Source: Dactylonectria macrodidyma
Taxonomy: Eukaryota > Ascomycota > Sordariomycetes > Hypocreales > Nectriaceae
Direction: 5' to 3'
DNA length: 64,000 nucleotides
NCBI GenBank assembly: GCA_020744425.1
Contig: JAGMUV010000006.1
Coordinates: 3,162,001-3,226,000 of the forward strand
Below are positions 22,077 through 33,060 of this stretch, one piece after another; the first letter of the stretch is position 1; every line of letters starts with the position of its first letter. Made by a program: the position numbers and the translations under genes. The notes beneath the pieces are model-generated. The model was not told where the DNA came from, ran no database searches, and worked only from the letters and a program-made list of their open reading frames with translations.

Positions 22077-22437
22077 GATGCATGAATGGTTGGTGGGATA
22101 CTGCAGTTGGCGAAAGGGTAGACAAACAGGTGTGGGCAAAGAATTGATGTAATGCTCTGGACCGTCGGAGGCTGGGTGGAACAAGGTTATAGTTAAGTCG
22201 TGAGCAAACAAAAACTGAGCATCTCACGTCATCCTCCAACTCAATTCGAAGGCCATCTGGTGATTTTAACCGGCATGGGCTTTCTGCTGTCCGCAGCGTT
22301 GAAAGGAACCTCCAGAAATAAGAGGCGAGCTGACGTGAGACAAGGTTTATGGTAGTGTTTCTATGACGTAGAACACATCAAAGAATACAATAGTGTTCTT
22401 GGCAAGCCCACTCGCCTCTAACCTCGACCTTGCAATA

Positions 22438-22505
22438 CGAGGTTCATCCTCCGCAGAGCTAACCCTAGCTAAGGAATTCAGGGCGCTGCTCATCGTGTCT
22501 GCGGG
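22438..22505 (+). repeat. dispersed ~68-bp repeat, copy 1
   Basis: Aligns without gaps to 24338-24405 at about 57 of 68 positions, mostly transitions. Both share AAGGAATTCA and TGTGTCTGCGGG. The two copies flank the O-methyltransferase gene in the same orientation. The rest of 22077-22931 holds no gene. Confidence 0.65.
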
Positions 22506-22931
22506 AGTCAACCAAACAGAAACCAGGGCGAACTACCCTAGACTAGCATCGCATCAAATACAATAGAAACATCAACCGCGCTGAACTTGTGCCATCCATT
22601 GTAATTCGAGCATATCGGGGCTTATGTAGGATCTGCACAGGAAAATTAATAAGGAGTTTGGAATTGCGGTAAAACGGCTGCTCGAGGGTTTCGAGGTTTC
22701 TCTCTGATTGTCTGGAGTGAATCATTGCACGATGGCAGCTGGTGTAGGAGTCCTTTTTACTACTCAATCCCCTACGTGACGGAAGCATTGATAAATAACG
22801 ATAGCCATAAATCTCCTAGAGACTGAGGCATAGCGCAAACAATCATTGCCCAGTATATGAAATGAGTGTAGTATAACTCCTCTGCCGGATTACGGTCTGA
22901 ATAGTCGCGAAAATGTGCTAGCAGTGACTTG

Positions 22932-23678
22932 CTAGAGTACAAGAGCGAGTAAATACCCATCATACCCTTTCGCCCCTACAAATTGCATCACCGTGGCATC
23001 AACTCTGGTATCCTTACCAACAGCCTCGATAGCCAATTTCCCGCCTTTGGCATGTTCCTCTTGTGGATCTGTCTCAGCCACACTCACCCCAAAGCGTCCC
23101 ATCACATTGTCGACAATGATGATGGACCCAGGCCTACTCAACCTGACCGCATAGTCAAAGTACGCAGCGCTGTTCAATTTATCCGCGTCGATGAAAACAA
23201 AGTCAAACCTTTCCCGTAGGCCCTTGAGAACCCCCTCTTCAAATGATGCCAGCACATCTAAAGCTGCTCCTTGGTGTAGCGTCACCTGATCTGCAACCCC
23301 CGCAGCGTCAATGTTGCGCTGCGCAACCTCGGCGTGCTTGGCCAAGTATTCGATGGTATCCAGCTTCAAACCGGGAACTTGCGATGCCATCCAGATGGCG
23401 CTGTAGCCAGCCAGTGTACCCACTTCTAGCGCATGCTTGGCCTTAATGGCGCGGGCTTGAAGCGTAAGAAATTTTCCCCAAGCAGGAGAGACGTTTCCGA
23501 GAGGCATTTTTGCCTCTTTTGTCGCAGCGAGAGTTTTGTCAAGGGAAGATTGAACAGAGGCATTGTTTCCTCGATCTACAGGATGGAGGTGGGCCATAGC
23601 ATACTCGTCGATGGTATTCCATTGCTCCCAAAGTTCTTTGGGAATGTTGGAACTCGGGTGTTTGTCATGTGTTGCCAT
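22932..23678 (-). CDS. SAM-dependent O-methyltransferase (CCoAOMT-like)
   Basis: Single exon, 248 residues, ATG at 23678. The Rossmann fold reads in order: ALEVGTLAGYSAIWMA (SAM motif I, residues ~84-99), LDTIEYLAKHAEVAQ, VTLHQGAALDVL, RFDFVFIDADKLN (metal and acceptor site) and PGSIIIVDNVMGRF. These are hallmarks of the class I, divalent-metal O-methyltransferases related to catechol and caffeoyl-CoA OMTs (Methyltransf_3). The N-terminal helix VSPAWGKFLTLQARA fits the family. Cytosolic. A small-molecule catechol-like or secondary-metabolite acceptor is likely, but no biosynthetic gene cluster is visible next to it. Confidence 0.92.
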   Translation of the reverse strand: MATHDKHPSSNIPKELWEQWNTIDEYAMAHLHPVDRGNNASVQSSLDKTLAATKEAKMPLGNVSPAWGKFLTLQARAIKAKHALEVGTLAGYSAIWMASQVPGLKLDTIEYLAKHAEVAQRNIDAAGVADQVTLHQGAALDVLASFEEGVLKGLRERFDFVFIDADKLNSAAYFDYAVRLSRPGSIIIVDNVMGRFGVSVAETDPQEEHAKGGKLAIEAVGKDTRVDATVMQFVGAKGYDGYLLALVL

Positions 23679-24646
23679 GTTGATAGATGCCTTTGGCGTG
23701 AGAATTCGCGAGCTGAGAGCTTTGCAAAGAACGATGCTTGAGTATGATAATGTTCAAGAACAGTTTATTAAATCCGCGTATGATCTGGAGTGATTTATCA
23801 ATCTCATCTTGGAGTGGAGACCAGAGTGCGCGTCAAGCTCCCCACGTCAAGGGATATTGGCTGGACCCTCATGAACTATGACGATCGATCGACCCACCAT
23901 CTCGTTAAGGGAGGATTTTCATACGTCAGTAAATGAAGCCCCGGCAAAGACGGCTCCTAAGTGATCATAATCCTCGAATCAAAGTGCGCGGTTGCCTAGA
24001 ATGCCCTGTTTCCACAATTCGGAGTTAATCTGAGGATGCTCGGCATAAGGCGAGGAAAGACACGGCCGCAACCTGGTCCATGTGGATCGATTGAACTGAG
24101 CTAATAAACGATTTCCATGGTTCAATACTGCTATGGTCTCATCTTTCCCCTTGATTTCGCGATTGAAGTTGATGTCTCCTTCCAGCTTCAATTCACTACT
24201 CGGTTCGAACTGTTGTGACTGTGGGAAGATAGTGTCTACCGTGGAAGTTTGAGCGATGCGAAACGAACGAGGGAATTTAAGATTTTATGTGAGAAAAGAA
24301 TTGATAACACGCAATTGTTTGTAACCTTGGCCTGAAACGAGGTTTATTCTCCACAGAACTAGCCCCAGGTAAGGAATTCACTGCGTTGCTCATTGTGTCT
24401 GCGGGGCCAAAGCGACTTAGATCCAAGCTACCCTGAAAGCTACGAAACAGGGCCAACGCTATACAGATGCCATGTAGGCAAGCAACTCAAATGCTGCGTT
24501 GAAGTAACGTCCGTGGTCTCACTCAATCTAGGCCTGCATGAGCAATGTTTTCGCCACTGGATCGATAAAAGATTTTAAGAGCCCCGGCATTTCACCTATA
24601 GCTGGGGGTCTATTAGATAATAGGACTCTAACCTAGATTATGTCTA
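23679..24646. other. intergenic containing repeat copy 2
   Basis: OMT promoter side and the second copy of the 68-bp repeat (24338-24405). No coding sequence recognised. Confidence 0.4.
24338..24405 (+). repeat. dispersed ~68-bp repeat, copy 2
   Basis: See 22438-22505; same orientation, 1,900 bp apart. Differences are mostly C/T or G/A, so the copies may have been exposed to RIP or simple decay. Confidence 0.65.
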
Positions 24647-25621
24647 CTATGGACAACGCCACAATGAATATTCTGAAAAGGCAAAGAATGCGTCTTCAAA
24701 CGGTTTTGTAATCTTATCAGGCCAGTCCTCAGCACGCCAATCGTGGTAAATATTCACTCCGTACATCATCTTACAATATTCCCAGTATTCCGGGTACCAA
24801 CCCGCCTGCTCCCAATCTATAACGGCACGGATCTTCTGGGGAGAAGCGGTTGAGATGATGATGTTACCCAGAGTAAGATCCCCGTGCGTAAAATAAACAT
24901 TTCCAGTATCAGGGATCAACTCTCGGTACATGTCGGGATGGTCAAGACCAGAAATCCCGTCGGGTCCAGGTCTCTGGCGAGTTGCAGCAGCAAATAGCCA
25001 GTCATTGAAGGACTTGATATTTTGAAACGGGCCTTCTTCGTAGTCAAGTCTAAAGAACCTGTCCTGCACTGCTCCACCATTAACAGATGCTATGCTGAAA
25101 TTAGCAGTATCCTATATCAAAAAGGGTAGTGAAGTACCGATCTGATTGGGGAATTCTTGAGTAATAAGCCTCAGTGATGCTATGATTTGACGGAGTTCGC
25201 TACTGATATATTCCTTATCATCTTCGGTAAGAGACGGCCAAGCTTCTCGCAATGTCTTTCCGTGAATAAGACTCATATAAATGAAGTTTTGGTCACCATG
25301 TCTTCTCCAGCCGAAAACCTCGGGAACAGGAATTTCACCATTTGGGAAGATCTGTCGAATGGCACGCATTGCTTGTACCTCCTCCAGCCTCAGGTGAGAC
25401 ACGTGGTCAATCTTGACAGCAATATTCAGACTCTCGATCCTTACGACACGGGCTCCTCCGTCTCCGTAGTTTTCAATGATTGAAGTCGGCGTAGGAAGCT
25501 GCGGTCTGGGAGGCCCATATGATTGAAAGAGTGAAGAGTCAAGAAAGTCCGTCTCAGTCTTTGAAACATCTGGTAGAGTCGCGGTGTCCAGATACGGTCG
25601 ACATGACTCGCTTGGCGCCAT
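24647..25621 (-). CDS. aminoglycoside-phosphotransferase-family kinase (APH fold)
   Basis: Exons (minus) 25621-25138 and 25089-24647, 48-bp intron; 308 residues. The acceptor chosen (TAG before 25089) keeps the frame from FPNQI into ASVNGG and on to QDRFF. N-lobe: VRIESLNIAVKID carries the ATP-binding lysine. VPEVFGWRRHGDQNFIYMSLIHGKTL is the hinge. The C-lobe has the Brenner-type catalytic loop THGDLTLGNII (His-Gly-Asp...Asn) and the metal-binding DWEQAG; WYPEYWEYCKM follows as in many fungal members. Fungal expansions of this family phosphorylate unknown small molecules; true antibiotic resistance is not implied. Cytosolic. Confidence 0.9.
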
Positions 25622-26138
25622 GGAGGGCTACGATGAGAAGGGAGTGGGCAGTGAACCCTGAGCGTAACTCCACAGTGGCCAAAGAACAAGCCTTTGCAGG
25701 CCTTTGAAGATGGACGCCGTCTTCAAGCTTGACTACAGGACGGGTGTCCTGCCCCTCGCGCAGGTCAATGTCGCAGCTAGATTGACTTCCTGATGACTTT
25801 AGTAGCGGTGAAATGTATCTCGTATGGACATAGGATCCTAAGATGAAACTTGAGTGAGATTTTAGACACTGAACGTAGCTACTTTTCGGGCTGGAGCGCG
25901 TGCTTAGTCAACCAGCAGGATTGGATTTGGACGAAAACCGGTTAAAGTGATGGAACCATTATAACCGAAAATCCTGACCTTGTGAGGCTCAGCTCCCCAG
26001 GCGGAACAACTCCTCTGTTCATTCGTCATCGCCTTATCAGACACCCCCCGCAGTTCTCCCCTCCTTAGAATCAGGAAGCAATGTTCACCTAGCACCACGA
26101 AGCTCATTAGCCGCCCGGCAAGCCAACGCTAGAGCGCC
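25622..26138. other. shared intergenic region between divergent genes
   Basis: 517 bp between the start of the kinase (minus) and the RelA/SpoT-fusion gene (plus), so it likely holds both promoters. No clear motif noted. Confidence 0.4.
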
Positions 26139-27869
26139 ATGACTTCGTCGTCGTCAGCTCCTTTATCCCAAGTGAGAGACTGCCCCACCGCTTTATCTGT
26201 GATAAATCGAGAGCTGCAGGCAAAAATACATGAATTTGGCACCAAATCTAGAGCTGTCCTGGAACTCGAATCCATCCGTCCTTCCAAGGAAACGAAGGGA
26301 AGCTTGGGCCTCGTTGCTGATTTTAACATCACAATCTGGCCTGGGCTTATCTCCGATTACGAAGCACTGGTCAACGAACTGGTGTTTTACTGCCGCGATG
26401 AACTCTTGAAGAGAGGTCTAAGGTGTATGGTTCACGGCAGAACCAAAGCTGTTCAATCTGTCAGTGACTCACTGAAACGTCGGGAGCAGGCGCGCCAGAA
26501 GCCATTTACAGACTTGAGCGACATATTTTACGAGATGCATGATCTTGCCGGTGTCATGATTGTGGTGCAGTCCGAAGTCGACGTGGCTCGCGCCAATAAA
26601 TTTGTCTCAGAGAGCTTTCGAGAGATTAAAACGCCAAACTACTGGTCATCCGACCGTCCTGTCGGCCAACATTGGAATACCCGGTTTGGAAACTATGAGT
26701 CTCACAATCATCATGTATCACTGAAAGGAGACTCAGAATATTCACCCGTTATTTTCGAAGTTCAGGTCACTACGTTTAAAGACTTCGTTTACAATCAATA
26801 TGCGCATCCTTGGTTCTACAAGGGGCGCCACGGAGCTCTCACTGATAAAGACGAGATAGTTATGGATATGATCCATGGTGCCAGTTACTTGATCGAGATG
26901 GGCGGGGAGTACTTCTTAATCAGAGAGAAGGAAAATCGCGACTCGATCGAAGTTGAACATGATATGTTTCAGGCCAATCCCTTGGTAAATGGTCCTAGGA
27001 GTTCACGCCATCCACACTCTAGACCATACAACAAACGTACCAAAGGGCTTGCAACAGCTACAGCAGACAAAATCCTCATGGCCTTTCAGTACGATATCAA
27101 CATGGTCACCGATGACTGCAACAACATCCTGAAGATGATCGATCGATCCAGGCAGCGTAATACGGACGACGATATTGATGAGGAGCGGGTGCTCGCTATT
27201 CAGTCGCATCACCGACTGAGGACTTGGTTTGCTATTGACCAACCTTCAATGATCCTCCTAGACGGGCGTGGCAACCCAGGACCGAAGTCTGAAGCCTCTC
27301 TGGTCAGTGCCAAGCTTACCAGCGCCCTGTTAAAACTTCACATCTACCAAGACAAGAAACACATATCTCCAATAATAGTTCCCCTGACTTTCTTCTGCGG
27401 GGAGCACCGAGATTTTCAAAGAGATCCAAATGCGAATGCGACAGAACTTGCCCTGAGTCTGCTTCTACAGCTGGTAGACCGTGGAAGAGACTTTATTGCG
27501 CAGACATCACTACAGAGGATTCTGGAAGTGGTAGATCCGGAGGACTTCCGAACTGTCTGCGCCTCACTTTGCGATCTCCTCACCGACCTGCCGAAAGATA
27601 TTTATGTGGTTATCATTATTGACGGCCTGAAATTCTTTAACCAGCCACTTGAGCGAAAAGAAGAGACTGAGGAGCTTGTCATTAACCTGGTGTCGGCATT
27701 CAGACAAGGACCGCCTGCGACTCTGAAGCTTTTGCTTACTGGCCCGCCACGGATTAGCTCGTTTGAGGGTCTTTTTCAGGAAGACGAGATTCTTCGCCTT
27801 GGCAGAGACTTGCCACCTGGTGCTGCAGTCAATGATTTGACCTGGAGAAGGCCTCTTACTTTGAGATGA
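26139..27869 (+). CDS. RelA/SpoT-like domain fused to degenerate P-loop NTPase domain
   Basis: Single exon, 576 residues. Residues ~65-250 resemble the (p)ppGpp synthetase fold of RelA/SpoT: the nucleotide loop GRTKAVQSVSDSLKR (Arg101, Lys103, Lys113), then YEMHDLAGVMIVV, NYESHNHHVSL, FEVQVTTFKDFVY and AHPWFYKGRHG. The order and spacing match, but several consensus residues differ: the usual GxR is GVM and EIQIRT is EVQVTT, so activity is uncertain. Residues ~310-560 resemble the NTPase module of fungal STAND-like proteins: a degenerate P-loop (DGRGNPGPKSEAS, ~375-387), TFFCGEHRDF (~418-427) and a Walker-B-like VVIIIDG (~490-496). No C-terminal repeat domain follows. Role unknown; the context of HET, NLR and AAA genes suggests signalling or self/non-self response. 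Confidence 0.75.
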   Translation: MTSSSSAPLSQVRDCPTALSVINRELQAKIHEFGTKSRAVLELESIRPSKETKGSLGLVADFNITIWPGLISDYEALVNELVFYCRDELLKRGLRCMVHGRTKAVQSVSDSLKRREQARQKPFTDLSDIFYEMHDLAGVMIVVQSEVDVARANKFVSESFREIKTPNYWSSDRPVGQHWNTRFGNYESHNHHVSLKGDSEYSPVIFEVQVTTFKDFVYNQYAHPWFYKGRHGALTDKDEIVMDMIHGASYLIEMGGEYFLIREKENRDSIEVEHDMFQANPLVNGPRSSRHPHSRPYNKRTKGLATATADKILMAFQYDINMVTDDCNNILKMIDRSRQRNTDDDIDEERVLAIQSHHRLRTWFAIDQPSMILLDGRGNPGPKSEASLVSAKLTSALLKLHIYQDKKHISPIIVPLTFFCGEHRDFQRDPNANATELALSLLLQLVDRGRDFIAQTSLQRILEVVDPEDFRTVCASLCDLLTDLPKDIYVVIIIDGLKFFNQPLERKEETEELVINLVSAFRQGPPATLKLLLTGPPRISSFEGLFQEDEILRLGRDLPPGAAVNDLTWRRPLTLR

Positions 27870-29112
27870 TGAATTCAATGATGGGAATGAGGGCTTTGTA
27901 TGGTGCATGATGCCGAGCAGTGAGCATGGCCATCATAAGAGTCAAATAGCCTCGGCAAGCCGAGCTTGTCTCAAGTTTACGTATAGACTGCTCATCTCGC
28001 TATGGAAATAAAGAGCCCATCATCTTACTACGAATTCGATTCGGATATTTGATAGGGGTGATTATGGTGGCTAAATATGTGGTATAATGAGGCGAAGCAC
28101 ACAAATTAATTCGAGTGCCATGTTTGAAAGGAGTTAGTACGTGACGACGCCGTTTCTAGCGCTTTCGTGAGAGATTTAGACAGATTTGACACGAACCGCG
28201 ACTCGGCCCCGTGTCGCACTTGATCCCGGGTTCTTGTGATGAAAGTGGACGCTCCCAAGCTGCTCTACTGCTTGAAGCGTATTTCTTGACGCGTAGTAGA
28301 CGCGATCGACGGTTTCCCACGTATTGCCGGCGTCCTGTCTTACTACGGGGTCCGAAGTACTTGTGTGTACCTCCAGCTGCTCAAGCATAGCCACGTCACG
28401 GCCTCCGCTAGCATCCAATTGTCCGCCACAAGCCGTGGGCCAGCTCTGTCCCCACGTCACATATCTACGAGTGCTGCAGAGAAAATGGGTAAGCCGGCTC
28501 CTCATCGCCATCTATCCTCGTGTCTGATTGGACCTCGCAATGTGACGACGTCATGGGGGCTGTAAATGATATGATTCGGCTTGCAGCAAAACCGGGATTT
28601 TGAGAACGTGGCTGACAGCCTCAAGCTGGAGGAGTCGAGGTGCTCTTTGTCACCGAATGTAGAGTGCCATCGATGTCAGTGACCTCTTCCGCTTCTGTCC
28701 TCCCGCAGCAACACGCAGGTTCCATCACAGGCGTGCATATTCGCTCACGGGTTCTCATTGGACAGAACTGAGCCATTATCAGGCAGCAAGTAGACGATGG
28801 GGGCCAAAACTGTGCCTGAGGTTGCATTGCATACTAATGAGGTGAGGTACAAAAGCACAAATATGCCCGTACCCTCTTGTCTTAGTCATTTTCTCCCGTC
28901 CTCTTATCCAAATTAGTGACGGTTGGCCAACTCTAGCTATTCTTGCTGACGAGCATAGCGCCACTTTGCGCATCCCATCTATCCTCATCTCGGCCCACGA
29001 GTTCAACAGCAAGACTCAGGCATGCAAAGTCCGACTTTAGGTACCTATGCTGCCGCAATCGATTATATTTCACTGAAAGAAATTGGAATTGGAGGTTGCA
29101 AGAACTATCACA
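27870..29112. other. intergenic, nothing recognised
   Basis: 1.2 kb; only short overlapping frames without protein-like composition. The region before 29113 should contain the AAA-ATPase promoter. Confidence 0.4.
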
Positions 29113-32100
29113 ATGCGTCCCTCGATGGAAGATAATGATGTGGAAGGCTCAGCGCCAGCTACGCTCCATGAGTTTTTTTCGGATGCTGTTGAAAGCAGCA
29201 CTCGTTTGCCTAGTGAACTTGCACGCACCACGTCAGAGTCGATTAGTCTAGCAAAGACTTTTCCAGAGGAACACATTGTCCCTCGTAAAGAAGGGAAACC
29301 TGATTCAGCAGTTCCAGAGCTAGAAGCTGAACTTTTACAGAGGCTCTCCGAATTTATCTCAGGTATACAGCCGTATAGGTTCATCATGCCTGCTATGATA
29401 GGAATAGAAATGGATTTTCTCAAAATTGAGATCGATAAAAGGCACATAAAGGATGAAAGTCTGTAAGTTTTATACCTACCGCTTTTGATACACTACCCTC
29501 AGATAAAGAAGGCTCGAGAATACCTTATTCGGATAACCAGGGATTTCCAGAATTAGCTGATCACGTTTAGCAACCCCTGGACCTGCGAAATCGAAGTACT
29601 CACGATGGATGACTGGAAGCGAGATATCCGTGGGTCAGAGAAGAAACCTGTTCCAGTATTGCAAGTTTATTATCAAAGGTTGAGCCAAGCAATTTCGCTG
29701 GAGGCTTCACCAGGAGTCATTTCACAGGCACCCAAAAACATGGCCCTTGATATGATAAGAGACCAAAAAAACTTGCAGAGGATTTTCATCAACTCGAATA
29801 TTCTACATGCCGAGCTGGAATTCATTACGTCCACCACAATCTCCTTTCCGGTTATGTAAGTACTTGTGTCTTCTATCCTGACTGGAAGGATAAAGGCCAA
29901 ATTACAGAGCTAACTCCAAATTACAGTATCGGCCCCCCGTATAAAGTAAGGTTCTCTCTAAGCCATGCATCATGTTTTCATATGCATTGAATAACAATGA
30001 TAATGAGTTTAGATCTTGCTGCAATATCTGCCACTATTTGAGACGAGGTTGGCTGAGCTCCGAGACGAGCTTGCCGAAACGACTATGGACATCAACAACA
30101 ATGACTATGAAGTCAACACCACTACCAGAGCACCAGACACGAATGACAACCAAACCACCCAGCGGGACCACGTATCTGAGCCGAATGTAGCTGGCAAGAA
30201 GACTAATTCCCCCGATACGACCGGAAGAGCCGTACAGCTCGAAGTGCGGATTTCTCACTTGCAATGCCTTCTTGATTTTGTGAACAACAATCTCTCAGGG
30301 CTTATTGAGCTCAGAGACGATATCAAGAGCGGAATTCTGAAAGAAATTGCTTTCGACGACCTATGGCACTTATTCAAGCCTGGCGATCTGGTTGTGTCAA
30401 AGAGCCAAGGTCAAGAACAATTGCACACGGTGCACTTCGTCACTGGTGGTCGAATATTGCCACGTCCCCCACAACTACTACTACCCCCAGAGGCGCCTAT
30501 GCCGCGCACAGAGATTCCCGCTACTACGGTATGGTCGCCATTCATAGTAGATGCCTATATGATGGCATTTGATGGGAACCAAGTTGGACCTGAAGGGAAA
30601 TCTTGGGATATCAAACATTACCTTGGAAAGAGACTGGTGACTGAGCTTCCGATCTATCCAGCTCAACTTCACCCAGACCCCAAAAACCTGCTTGCTAGGA
30701 TGGAAGCACGGGGGCGCAAATTCATGAAGTCACTCGGTCACAAGTACTACGAAGGATTGGCTCAGAAGAAAGCGTGGAGGCAGCAATCACGGGCTATCGG
30801 CGACGATGATATTATGTATGAGGACGAATACGTTCAACCCCAGAAAAGAAGCCAGGAGTACATTGCTAGCGAAGTTTTTGTTGACTTTGAGGCTTATCGG
30901 GAGGTCAATCGATTTTACAAACCTATTCTCGGCAAACTGCTTAGGAGCAAGCAAGACCAGACGGAGGTAGCCCATCGTCTCCACCCAAAGCCGTTCTCGC
31001 AGAAGAGGTTTACGCCAGCTATGCGTTCGGCTGAACTCACCTTTTCTGGCCCTGAAGTTGACACAAAACTCGCCGAGGACTACATGGCAAAAAGTAGAGA
31101 CTTCTTGGAACCATTCAAGCCTACTGATGTGGAGTTGAGTAAAGAGCATTACCAGCTGTTACCGTCCGAGGTACCTGGATATACGTTTAGGTATCGAATG
31201 TGGTGTACGGAGCCTTGTTTACCCCGTATAATTGTTTTTCGCAGCTCACAATCTTCCCAGACATACTAGACGTCAGTAATCTTCAAGACATTGATACCAC
31301 AAGGAACTCAAGGTTCGATGACCTCGTCATTCCAGAGCGCCACCGAAGTCTCCTAGTTGCACTGGTTGACAATCATACCTCGGGATTTCAACGGCGACAG
31401 GAAAGGTTCAAGAAAGGAATGAAAGTACCAGACAACGCTCAAATAGACCTAGTCCCAGGGAAAGGGCAAGGTCTTATCATACTCCTGCACGGACCCCCAG
31501 GCTCCGGCAAAACTAGTACCGCAGAGACGATAGCAGCATATACACGGCGTCCCTTGTACGCAATCACTTGCGGAGATTTGGGATTAGATCCAGAGTCTGT
31601 GGAAAAACAACTTAGCAACCATGCGCTTAGAGCGGAGAAGTGGGGATGCGTACTGCTCTTGGACGAAGCTGATGTGTTCCTGGTGTCGCGAACTCATAGA
31701 GAGTTGATGCGCAATGCTCTAGTCTCGGGTAAGCAATACAAACTCTTGCAGAGCATTCAACATTGTTTCACGCCGCTAACCTGCGTTAGTATTCCTCAGA
31801 CAGTTAGAATACTACTCCGGAATCCTGTTTCTCACAACTAACCGCCCCGGCACACTCGACGAGGCGTTCAAATCGCGTATTCACGTGTCTTTGCGATACG
31901 CTGAACTGGACTTGGATTCCACAAGGAGAATGTGGAACAACATCTTGAGTCGCTTAGAGACCGAAAATAAGACCGCAGACATCAAAGTGAAATTCGATCG
32001 CCAAAAGCTCCTCGACTTCGCAGAGCAGCACTATAAGAAACGTCAAAAAGATGGCAAGAGCTGGAATGGCCGACAAGTACGCAACGCCTTCCAGACGGCC

Positions 32101-32580
32101 TTGGCTCTTGGCCACTTCGACAGGCAGAAAGATATCAAAGCTAGCGGTCAGACAATTGAAGAGGTGGTAAAAACGGGGAAAAAGAAATGGATGACAGTGA
32201 AGCTGACGAAAACGAACTTCCAAAGTATTGCGAGGACTATGCACGAGTTTGAAGACTACATTGTGAAGCTTCGCGGGAAGGACAGCGAGACTGCCCGCGA
32301 GGGTGAGGTCCGAGACGACTACTATGACCCAGATCCAGTTGTCGAGCCAGCGAGGAAAAATTATGGAGCGACATCACTACCGAAACGAATGAGCTTCGAG
32401 CTGCCTCATCAGTATCAGGCTGATAGGGCTTACCCGGCTACGGCTAGAACTAGGAAACGGCAAACGTCCACTCATGACGTGCATGGCAATGGTGACGATG
32501 AAGACGAAGACGAAGACGAGGACGATGACGATGACGAATCAGATGAAGACGAAGATGAGGAAGACAGCGCAGAAGTGTAG
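29113..32580 (+). CDS. AAA-family ATPase with fungal N-terminal region (DUF7025-like)
   Basis: Six exons: 29113-29462, 29571-29855, 29927-29945 (19-bp microexon), 30013-31204, 31261-31728 and 31790-32580; 1034 residues. The microexon encodes IGPPYK and the flanking phases close only with it. The fourth intron uses GTACGG...CCCAG and joins RMW to YILDVSNLQDI, a conserved stretch. Residues ~1-600 are the divergent N-terminal region typical of fungal AAA proteins of this kind. The ATPase follows: Walker A GPPGSGKT (~693-700), Walker B LLLDEAD (Asp750, Glu751), sensor-1 LTTNRPGTLDEAFKSRI. The last ~30 residues are almost only Asp and Glu. Related fungal proteins are numerous and uncharacterised; an unfoldase or remodelling role is inferred from the fold. 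Confidence 0.88.
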
Positions 32581-32900
32581 TGGCAAGAGGGGTAATTGGG
32601 TCAATTTATATACCTGATCAAGATGCTTTGATGTGACTCGACTAAACGATAATCCGCTCGGCCTAACTTTCACATTGTAGTGTTGAATATTAAAACGAGA
32701 CTCGATTTCTGTCGACAGTCGCTAACAATATCCAAATAAAATACTACGTCACCCCATGCACATTGGAGCGGTGATGGAGTGCATGGGGTAGCCTTAGCCG
32801 AAGGCTGTGTGTCCGCGGGCCGGGAAGCTATTACTACTACTGCATTATCTACGTACATTCCAGGCAGGTTATATGTCACATCTATCAACTATTGAGACTG

Positions 32901-33060
32901 AAGACCAGTCTTAAAGGCTCGGATCTCTAGCAAACTGGTCTTAAAGACCTGGCTTTCTAGCAAGCCGGTCTCGAAGACCCGGCTTCCTAACAAGCCGGTC
33001 TCGAAGACCTGGCTTCCTAACAAGCCGGTCTCGAAGACCCAGATCCCTTAGGATCCGGTC
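32901..33060 (+). repeat. tandem array of 30-bp units (five copies)
   Basis: Five consecutive 30-bp units at 32901, 32931, 32961, 32991 and 33021, plus a partial sixth to ~33060. The best-preserved units begin caagccggtctcgaagaccc and end ggcttcctaa. Each has an internal inverted arm (GGTCT / AGACC around CGA). Unit-to-unit differences are mainly CG to TA or C to T changes. Confidence 0.9.

Noticed and set aside
20133..25621. Possible secondary-metabolite cluster (sulfotransferase-like, O-methyltransferase, kinase)
   Set aside because: No core synthase (PKS, NRPS, terpene cyclase) or oxidases are present, so calling it a cluster would be unsupported.
24647..25621. Interpretation of the APH-fold gene as an antibiotic-resistance gene
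   Set aside because: The family is greatly expanded in fungi with unknown substrates; the motifs only show the kinase fold.
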